DNA of 44,068 bases from Mycobacterium asiaticum (GTDB lineage Bacteria; Actinomycetota; Actinomycetes; Mycobacteriales; Mycobacteriaceae): the NCBI RefSeq assembly GCF_001673315.1, contig NZ_LZLQ01000137.1, positions 1 through 44,068 of the forward strand, given 5' to 3'. Of the stretch, positions 38,518 through 44,068 are shown one piece after another. Every line of letters starts with the position of its first letter. Position 1 is the stretch's first letter. Made by a program: the position numbers and the translations under genes. The notes below the pieces were generated by a model. That model did no database searches. It worked only from the letters and a program-made list of their open reading frames with translations, and was not told the origin of the DNA.

Positions 38518-38625
38518 TTTTTCGGCAAGCGGGAGAACGTGGGGCCTCGTCACCGCAGAGCCGATGAGTTCTCGTCGCCGCCGCGGTCTATCCCTGCAGA
38601 TGACCAAACAAGAAGGAGGCGACCA

Positions 38626-39099
38626 ATGCCAACGATCACGCCCTCACTGTGGTTCGACGACAACCTGGAGGAGGCGGCGGAGTTCTATACCTCGGTATTT
38701 CCGAACTCGCACATCGAGGGATTCACCCGGTATACCGAGGTGGGCCCAGGGGAGCCGGGTTCGGTGGCGTGCGGAACGTTCGTCCTGGACGGTGCGCGGT
38801 TCTTCGCGATCAACGGTGGCCCCGCGTTCTCCTTCGACGAGGCGGTTTCGTTCATGGTCAGCTGCAAGGACCAGGACGAAGTGGACTACTACTGGGACCG
38901 CCTGGTCGATGGCGGCGCGGAGTCCGAGTGTGGCTGGCTGAAGGATCGTTTCGGTCTGAGCTGGCAGATTGTGCCGGATCGGTTGTTGGAGTTGATCAAC
39001 GATCCGGACCCGGCCCGGGCGGCCGCGGCTACCAAGGCGATGCACGGGATGCGCAAGATCGTGATTGCCGATCTCGAGCAGGCCGTCACCACCGCCTGA
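38626..39099 (+). CDS. PhnB-like VOC protein (3-demethylubiquinone-9 3-methyltransferase domain)
   Basis: 157 residues from ATG 38626 with AAGGAGG at 38613-38619. The PhnB/YjdN family pattern is clear: 'PSLWFDDNLEEAAEFYTSVFPNS', 'GTFVLDGARFFAINGGPAFSFDEAVSFMVSCKDQDEVDYYWDRLV', and 'AESECGWLKDRFGLSWQIVPDRLLELI'. Despite the domain name, these are VOC-fold proteins without shown methyltransferase activity. The open frame upstream is antisense to the SDR and is not used. It is divergent from the TetR operon. Confidence 0.88.
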   Translation: MPTITPSLWFDDNLEEAAEFYTSVFPNSHIEGFTRYTEVGPGEPGSVACGTFVLDGARFFAINGGPAFSFDEAVSFMVSCKDQDEVDYYWDRLVDGGAESECGWLKDRFGLSWQIVPDRLLELINDPDPARAAAATKAMHGMRKIVIADLEQAVTTA

Positions 39100-39203
39100 G
39101 CCGTACTGCCCTGGTCGGCGTGGTGCGGCCGAGGTCGCCGTTCTTGTCCCGTTGACGGCCGGTTACGTTGGACTGGTCGAGCAAACGGCGAACAGGAGTC
39201 GAG

Positions 39204-40109
39204 TTGTCTGAACCACGCTGGATCGACGTGAAAGGTCCTAACGGTGACCTGAAGGCGCTCACCTGGGGACCCGACGACGCCCCGATTGCGTTGTGTCTAC
39301 ACGGATTTCCGGACACCGCATACGGATGGCGCAAACTCGCACCGCGACTGGCCGAATCCGGCTGGCGGGTTGTCGCGCCGTTCATGCGCGGCTACGCGCC
39401 CTCGGCGATCCCGGCCGACGGCAGCTATCACATCGGCGCGTTGATGGACGACGCCCTGCGGGTCCGGACGGCTGCGGGTGGCACCGAGCGCGACGTGGTA
39501 ATCGGCCATGACTGGGGTGCGATCGCGGCGACGGGCCTGGCGGCCATGCCCGAAAGCCCGTTCGCCAAGGCGGTCATCATGTCCGTGCCGCCGTCGGGCG
39601 CCTTCCGGACCCTAGACGGGGTACCGGACCGCGGCCGCCTACTTCGCGAGCTGTCCCGCCAGCTGGTGCGCAGCTGGTACATCAGCTATTTCCAGTTGCC
39701 CATGTTGCCGGAGCGATCCGCATCCTGGGTGGTTCCGCTGTTGTGGCGGCGTTGGTCGCCCGGCTACCGCGCCGAGGACGATCTGCGCCACGTCGACGCC
39801 GCGATCGGAACGCCGCAAAGTTGGCGCGCGGCGTTGGGCCCGTACCGCGCCACGATCCGCAACACCAGACCTCCCGCGCAGTATGCGGAATTGCACCGGC
39901 ACTGGACCGAAGCCCCGCGGCTGCCGACGCTGTACCTGCACGGCCAGGACGACGGTTGTATGACAGCGGCTTTCACGCGCTGGGTGGAACCGATACTGCC
40001 CAAGGACAGCGGGGTATCCGTCGTCTCGCAGGCCGGGCACTTCCTGCAGCTCGAGCAGCCGGACAAGGTCGCCAATCTGATCCTGACTTTCATCGGTTCA
40101 TCCGGCTGA
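39204..40109 (+). CDS. ephC: Epoxide hydrolase EphC-like alpha/beta hydrolase
   Basis: 301 residues from TTG 39204, which has AGGAG at 39194-39198. The epoxide hydrolase-type core is present: 'HGFPDTAYGW' (33-42), nucleophile Asp103 in 'VIGHDWGAIAAT', the cap domain 'SWYISYFQLPMLPE', acid in 'YLHGQDDGCMT', and His in 'QAGHFLQLEQP'. An Asp nucleophile means hydrolysis through a covalent ester, as in epoxide hydrolases and haloalkane dehalogenases. It matches Mtb EphC (Rv1124). The next gene starts 1 bp after the stop, so the two are one unit. An upstream TTG at 39168 gives a longer frame but has no ribosome binding site. Confidence 0.9.
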   Translation: MSEPRWIDVKGPNGDLKALTWGPDDAPIALCLHGFPDTAYGWRKLAPRLAESGWRVVAPFMRGYAPSAIPADGSYHIGALMDDALRVRTAAGGTERDVVIGHDWGAIAATGLAAMPESPFAKAVIMSVPPSGAFRTLDGVPDRGRLLRELSRQLVRSWYISYFQLPMLPERSASWVVPLLWRRWSPGYRAEDDLRHVDAAIGTPQSWRAALGPYRATIRNTRPPAQYAELHRHWTEAPRLPTLYLHGQDDGCMTAAFTRWVEPILPKDSGVSVVSQAGHFLQLEQPDKVANLILTFIGSSG

Positions 40110-40110
40110 G

Positions 40111-41355
40111 GTGGTGAGCGGGCACCGGATGGCCGCCGTCGACGCGCAGTTCTACTGGATGTCGGCCAAGATCCCCAGCGATCAGTTCCTGCTGTATGCC
40201 TTCGGCGGTGAACCCGATGATCTGGGCGCGGCCATCGAGCGTGTCCGCGAGCGCGCCCGCCGCTGCCCGGACCTGACCATGCGGGTGGCCGACGAATGCC
40301 TCGTGCGCTATCCGCGGTGGGTGCCCACGCCGGTCGGGACCGATCAGGTGGTCCGCCACGAACTGGCCGACGACAACTGGGACGGTTGTCTGGCCGCGGT
40401 GGTCGGGCTGGCTGATGACCAGCTCGACGTCCGGCACATGCCGTGGCGCCTACACGTGTTCACGCCGGTGCACGCTATTCCGGGAGTCGCCGGACCCGGA
40501 GCCGTGGCCGTGCTGCAGGTTGCGCACGCATTGGGTGACGGCGCCCGGGCTTCGGCCATGGCAGCCTGGCTGTTCGGCCGGCCCGAGCCGGTGCACCAGG
40601 TGGCCGTGCCGCGGGGCGGGTTCCCACCGCGGCTGGCCGTTGCAGCCGCCCGCGCTCACCGCCAACTCGTGCGGGACACCGAGGCCGGTCTGGTGCGGCC
40701 GGGGGTGGGGTTGCGTCCGTTGGTAACCACGAACACGCGTCCGGGCGCGGCCCGCTCAGTACGGACGCTGGTGCGACGGCGGAGCCAAGTAGCCGGGCCG
40801 ACGGTCACCGTCGGGGTGCTGGCCGCGGTAGCTGAGGCGATGGCGGGATTGATTGGCGGGCAAACTGATTCGTTGGGCGCGGAGGTGCCGATGGCCAAAC
40901 CTGGTACGCCGCTCGCCTATAACCATTTCGGCAACGCCGTGGTCGGCATGTACCCGAACCTCGGCCGCGGCGACCGGATGCAGCGCATCGCGAACGACCT
41001 CGCCGACGCCCGCCGCCGGTTCGGACACCCCGCGGCCCGCGCCGGCGACCGAGCCTTCGCGGCAGTCCCTGCGTCGTTGTTGCGTTGGGGGGTATCGCGT
41101 TTCGATCCGAACGTCCGGCCGGGCCAGGTGGCGGGTAACACCGTGTTGTCCAGCGTTTACCGCGGTGCGGCAGACCTGACTTTCGGTGCAGCCCCGGTGG
41201 TGCTCACGGCCGGTTATCCCGCCCTCTCGACGGCGATGGGTTTGACGCACGGCGTGCACGGTATTGGCGACACCGTGGCGATCAGCGTGCACGCGGCAAA
41301 GTCGGCGGTACCAGACATCGACAGCTATCTCCGGCTGCTGGACGCGGCCTTGTAG
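40111..41355 (+). CDS. WS/DGAT-like acyltransferase family protein (Rv1125-like)
   Basis: 414 residues. The H-x-x-x-D-G acyltransferase motif is seen as His139-A-L-G-Asp143-Gly ('VLQVAHALGDGARAS'). The N-terminal 'MAAVDAQFYWMSAKIPSDQFLLYAFGG' and the C-terminal 'YNHFGNAVVGMYPNLGRGDRMQRIANDL' resemble the wax ester synthase/diacylglycerol acyltransferase fold, as does 'FDPNVRPGQVAGNTVLSSVYRGAADLTFG'. The usual HHxxxDG has only one His. It may acylate a lipid alcohol, but activity is not certain. Starts at GTG 40111, GTG 40114 or ATG 40129 are all possible. It follows ephC by 1 bp. Confidence 0.8.
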   Translation: MVSGHRMAAVDAQFYWMSAKIPSDQFLLYAFGGEPDDLGAAIERVRERARRCPDLTMRVADECLVRYPRWVPTPVGTDQVVRHELADDNWDGCLAAVVGLADDQLDVRHMPWRLHVFTPVHAIPGVAGPGAVAVLQVAHALGDGARASAMAAWLFGRPEPVHQVAVPRGGFPPRLAVAAARAHRQLVRDTEAGLVRPGVGLRPLVTTNTRPGAARSVRTLVRRRSQVAGPTVTVGVLAAVAEAMAGLIGGQTDSLGAEVPMAKPGTPLAYNHFGNAVVGMYPNLGRGDRMQRIANDLADARRRFGHPAARAGDRAFAAVPASLLRWGVSRFDPNVRPGQVAGNTVLSSVYRGAADLTFGAAPVVLTAGYPALSTAMGLTHGVHGIGDTVAISVHAAKSAVPDIDSYLRLLDAAL

Positions 41356-41370
41356 ATCATTGCGCGTAAG

Positions 41371-41967
41371 TCACTGCGCGTCACCGGATCTGGCGGCTTC
41401 CTCACGGGTGAGGCCGACCGCCAGGATCAATTCCTCGTGCAGCTCGAACCACACCGTGTGATAGGAGTCGATCAACGGCCTTGTCAGCCAAGCGTTCTCG
41501 CCCGCCTTCACTTTCTTTAGTGCCGCAGTCAATTTCACTGGGTAGCCGGCGAGCCGCGGCAGCTGCTCGGTGACCGTGGCGATGATCGGCAGCACCCGTC
41601 GGTGCACGCCGTCGAGACGAGCCAGCACCGCGGCGTCGTAGTCTGCATCGTCGTGATTGTTCGGCTGGCCGTCCTTGAGCTGCCAGTCGGTGACCAGAGC
41701 CTTGAATTCGGTGTTCACCGAACGGAATTCGTCGTAGGCCGCCGTCAGCACGGCTGCATCGATGCCTTGGCGCTCGGCGGCGAGCAACTCGGACAACCGG
41801 GCGCGCCCTTCCGGGGTTATCCGCACGGTGGGCCCCTCGACGAGCAGCCCGTCGGCGGCGAGTCGGCGGACCGTCTCGGTCACCTCCGCGCCCAGGGTCA
41901 TGGCCAGGTCGGACGGACTCACCCGGCCCTTCAACCGGACGGTCTGCAGCACCGCTAGCTCGCTCAT
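41371..41967 (-). CDS. Winged-helix protein co-transcribed with ppdK (Rv1126c-like)
   Basis: 198 residues. The N-terminal 60 residues form a MarR/ArsR-type winged helix ('LAVLQTVRLKGRVSPSDLAMTLGAEVTETVRRLAADGLLV'). The rest is helical with 'AAYDEFRSVNTEFKALVTDWQL' and 'DAAVLARLDGVHRRVLPIIATVTEQLPRLAGY'. Its start overlaps the ppdK stop by 4 bp (ATGA), so the two are co-translated. It could regulate ppdK or be a structural partner of the short PpdK protein; the sequence alone does not decide. It matches Rv1126c by position. Confidence 0.82.
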   Translation of the reverse strand: MSELAVLQTVRLKGRVSPSDLAMTLGAEVTETVRRLAADGLLVEGPTVRITPEGRARLSELLAAERQGIDAAVLTAAYDEFRSVNTEFKALVTDWQLKDGQPNNHDDADYDAAVLARLDGVHRRVLPIIATVTEQLPRLAGYPVKLTAALKKVKAGENAWLTRPLIDSYHTVWFELHEELILAVGLTREEAARSGDAQ

Positions 41968-43592
41968 CGGTTGGTCCGTGCGCGGATCGCGTGCAGCATG
42001 CTGATCAGTGGCGTCGGGGAGACGACGTCGGTGTGTCCCGCTGCCAGGGCCGCACGCGCAGCCGGCTCGGACGGGTCGATCCTGGGGTAGTCGCCGCTGG
42101 AATGCGCACGCAGCGGACTGACCCGCAACGCGATCTCGGCCAGCTCACGTAACTCCGGTGTGTCGCCTTCCGACCATGCCGTCAACGCCAAAATCCCTTG
42201 TCGCACTTCGCCCTCGTAGCCATCCACAGTTATCTCCTTGCCGGCCAGCGCTGCGGCGACGCCGACGCCGCAGCCCACTACGGCGACCGTGCCGAGTTCG
42301 CGGCTGACCACCGCTGCGTGACTCGCCGCACCACCGACCTCGGTGACGATGCCTTGGGCTGCCAGCATGCCCAGCACATCCTCGGGCCTGGTGTGGTCGC
42401 GCACCAGGATGACGGGCTCGCCCCGCTCGGCGGCGTCCAATGCCTCGCCAACGTCGGTGTAGGCCGTGCCGGTCGCGATGCCCGGGCAGGCAGGCAACCC
42501 CTTGGCCAGCAGTTCGGCCCTCAGACGGCTTTCCGGCTGCAATGCCGGCTGCAGTACCGCTTCGACGTCTGCCGGAGCCACTCGGCGCAACGTCTCGGCG
42601 TCGTCGATCAGGCCTTCGCGATGCAGCTGCAGCGCCAGCCGCACGGTGGCGGGTGCCGATCGTTCGGCGCTGCGGGTTTGCAGCAGCCACAACTTCCCGT
42701 CTTCGACGGTGAATTCGATTTCCTGGACGTCGGCGTGGAGCTGTTCGAGCCGCCGGGCCGCGGCCATCAATTCCTCGTAGACGCCCGGTATCTCGGCGCG
42801 CAGCGCAGTGATCGGCTCGACGTCGACGAGCCCGGACACCACATCGTCACCCTGGCCGCCGGACAGCCACTCACCGAACGGCTCGTTGACTCCGGTGATC
42901 GGATTGCGTGACGAAAGCACGCCGGCGCCGGACTTCACCGGCTGATTGCCGAACACCATCGCCTGCACCACTACCGCTGTGCCGCTTTGTTCGTCGAGCC
43001 CGTGATGGTTGCGGTAGGCGACGGCGCGGGGGGAGTGCCACGAGGCGAAGACGGCTTCGATGCCGGCGCGCAACTGGGCGTAGGGATCTTGGTCGGGCTC
43101 GGGACCGGCGTCGCCGCCCGAGACGATGCGCCGATACATGCTGCTGAACCGTCGACGGGTATCGCGGGCGAACTCGGCCGTGGTCTCCGCGGCCAAAGCC
43201 TGCTCGACGACGTCGTTGATGCCCAGGTCCAGAATCGTGTCCATCATGCCCGGCATCGACTGGGTGGCTCCGGAGCGCACACTGACCAACAACGGGCGCG
43301 GACCTCGACCGAACGTGCGCGAGGTCTGTTCCTCCAGCCACCCCATCCGGTCCAGAACGTCTTCCCAGATTGCATCGATCGTGAGCCCCGGCTCTGCGAG
43401 ATAACGCAGCCCCACCTCGGTGGTGATGCAGAACGCGGGCGGCACCGGCAAAGCGTGGCGACGCATCGTGTCGATGCCGTGGCCTTTGTTCCCCAGGATC
43501 TCTCGCGGATGCTGCGTCCGGCCGTCGAGCAATACCACCGCGTCGCGCAGGGTGCCTGATGGGCAGGCGTGGCGTCGCGCGACTCCTGCCAT
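41964..43592 (-). CDS. ppdK: Short pyruvate, phosphate dikinase-like protein (lacks PEP/pyruvate domain)
   Basis: 542 residues against about 870 in full PPDK. The N-terminal ATP-grasp part is present: 'VVLLDGRTQHPREILGNKGHGIDTMRRHALPVPPAFCI', 'LLVSVRSGATQSMPGMMDTILDLG', 'AVVVQAMVFGNQPVKSGAGVLSSRNPITG', and 'QEIEFTVEDGKLWLLQTR'. The phosphohistidine swivelling domain carries His425 in 'TEVGGAASHAAVVSRELGTVAV'. The C-terminal TIM-barrel that binds PEP/pyruvate is absent, and the protein ends with 60 unrelated residues. It may transfer phosphate from ATP to His425 and then to an unknown acceptor. It matches Mtb Rv1127c, also short. The exact start is uncertain. Confidence 0.88.
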   Translation of the reverse strand: MAGVARRHACPSGTLRDAVVLLDGRTQHPREILGNKGHGIDTMRRHALPVPPAFCITTEVGLRYLAEPGLTIDAIWEDVLDRMGWLEEQTSRTFGRGPRPLLVSVRSGATQSMPGMMDTILDLGINDVVEQALAAETTAEFARDTRRRFSSMYRRIVSGGDAGPEPDQDPYAQLRAGIEAVFASWHSPRAVAYRNHHGLDEQSGTAVVVQAMVFGNQPVKSGAGVLSSRNPITGVNEPFGEWLSGGQGDDVVSGLVDVEPITALRAEIPGVYEELMAAARRLEQLHADVQEIEFTVEDGKLWLLQTRSAERSAPATVRLALQLHREGLIDDAETLRRVAPADVEAVLQPALQPESRLRAELLAKGLPACPGIATGTAYTDVGEALDAAERGEPVILVRDHTRPEDVLGMLAAQGIVTEVGGAASHAAVVSRELGTVAVVGCGVGVAAALAGKEITVDGYEGEVRQGILALTAWSEGDTPELRELAEIALRVSPLRAHSSGDYPRIDPSEPAARAALAAGHTDVVSPTPLISMLHAIRARTNR

Positions 43593-43693
43593 ACCGCACC
43601 CCCTCGTCGTTGCCGGAACGCCAGCAATGGTCCCACACCTGGCACCCGCCCTCGGCTGCTCCGCCGCTGCTGTTACAGCTATGCCCGATGCTT

Positions 43694-43699
43694 TAGTTT
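43694..43699 (+). promoter_or_regulatory. -10 element (TAGTTT) of the DoxX gene
   Basis: TAGTTT ends 7 nt before ATG 43707. Confidence 0.5.
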
Positions 43700-43706
43700 T
43701 GACGCT

Positions 43707-44068
43707 ATGACTCCCTACGATCTCGGGTTACTGATCCTGCGGCTGGTGTTGGGTCTGACGCTTGCCGCGCATGGCTTGAACAAATTCTTCGGCGGTGGCC
43801 GGATACCTGGCACCGCGCGGTGGTTTGACAGCATCGGGATGAAGCCCGGCAAGTACCACGCGACCATCGCGGCGACCACCGAGACAGCTGCCGGGCTGGG
43901 CCTGGCCGCCGGGTTGCTGACCCCGATCCCCGCGGCGGGATTCGTGTCGTTGATGATCGTCGCGGCCTGGACCGTGCATCGGGCCAACGGTTTTTTCATC
44001 GTCAAGGAGGGCTGGGAGTACAACCTGGTCCTGGCCCTGAGCGCGGTGGTGGTCGCCACGCTGGGTGC
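43707..44068 (+). CDS. DoxX family membrane protein (5' part, runs off the window)
   Basis: The frame is open from ATG 43707 to the end of the window (120 codons visible). 'TPYDLGLLILRLVLGLTLAAHGLNKFFGGG' is the DoxX start, followed by further hydrophobic segments ('ATTETAAGLGLAAGLLTPIPAAGFVSLMIVAAWTVH', 'YNLVLALSAVVVATLG'), giving the usual four-helix layout. In mycobacteria DoxX proteins have been linked to redox homeostasis through a membrane oxidoreductase complex; whether this paralogue does that is unknown. The start is supported by the leaderless -10 spacing. Confidence 0.85.
   Translation, partial: MTPYDLGLLILRLVLGLTLAAHGLNKFFGGGRIPGTARWFDSIGMKPGKYHATIAATTETAAGLGLAAGLLTPIPAAGFVSLMIVAAWTVHRANGFFIVKEGWEYNLVLALSAVVVATLG

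Overview
The window is chromosomal DNA of a slow-growing Mycobacterium, probably a non-tuberculous species related to M. tuberculosis (Mtb). The evidence is the high GC content, a PPE protein of the MPTR type at the left edge, and a gene order that, from memory, follows Mtb Rv1091-Rv1127c: coaA, glyA, desA2, phoH2, deacetylase, Rv1097c, fum, glpX, Rv1100, Rv1101c, esterase, Rv1106c, xseBA, Rv1109c, ispH, Rv1111c, ychF, a toxin-antitoxin slot, Rv1118c-Rv1120c, zwf, gnd, bpoB, ephC, Rv1125, Rv1126c, ppdK. All Mtb comparisons are from memory and should be confirmed by alignment. No rRNA, tRNA, CRISPR array or transposase was seen.

Layout. 1-4.5 kb: the 3' part of a PPE-MPTR gene, then three genes I do not place in Mtb (a multi-pass membrane protein with an unknown soluble tail, an O-methyltransferase, a small four-helix membrane protein), closed by a strong hairpin. 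4.5-9.6 kb: divergent coaA/glyA, a 30-bp tandem repeat, desA2, and phoH2 preceded by a small overlapping ORF that fits the phoAT antitoxin. 9.6-18.3 kb: polysaccharide deacetylase overlapping a six-helix HAMP adenylate cyclase, a Gly/Pro/Gln-rich membrane protein, the glpX-fum operon, a DUF4245 protein, a dienelactone hydrolase and an AI-2E family permease. 18.4-25.6 kb: an intact type B carboxylesterase, a 3-beta-HSD-like dehydrogenase, the lipid-droplet protein/xseA/xseB operon, ispH and Rv1111c. 25.6-30.6 kb is the most accessory-looking stretch: ychF, a RelBE-type toxin-antitoxin pair followed by a degenerate copy of the ychF 3' end, small secreted proteins, a VOC protein, an AT-rich region with several inverted repeats, an NlpC/P60-like protein and an OsmC protein. 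30.6-34.9 kb: a YiiX-like cysteine peptidase, a small membrane protein, a membrane-anchored cyclase, and the zwf-gnd pentose phosphate pair. 35-44 kb: a TetR-controlled catabolic-looking operon (SDR, DapB-like reductase, TetR, hydrolase) with a clear palindromic operator, a PhnB-like VOC protein, ephC with a WS/DGAT-like protein, ppdK with its partner, and the start of a DoxX gene.

How the genes work together. Central carbon metabolism is well represented: fructose-1,6-bisphosphatase (glpX), fumarase, glucose-6-phosphate dehydrogenase and 6-phosphogluconate dehydrogenase, a short PPDK-like protein, CoA synthesis (coaA), one-carbon supply (glyA) and isoprenoid precursors (ispH). Envelope and lipid functions include desA2, the deacetylase, the lipid-droplet protein, a WS/DGAT-like protein and sterol-type dehydrogenases. 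Two class III cyclases point to local cAMP signalling.

A recurring regulatory theme is the leaderless start. About a dozen genes have a TANNNT-like -10 element ending 6-7 nt before an ATG or GTG, so the transcript should begin at the start codon. I used this spacing to choose several starts. The items I would look at first are the relBE/ychF-duplication locus, the phoAT-phoH2 overlap, the TetR operon operator and the inverted-repeat cluster at 29.1-30.0 kb.
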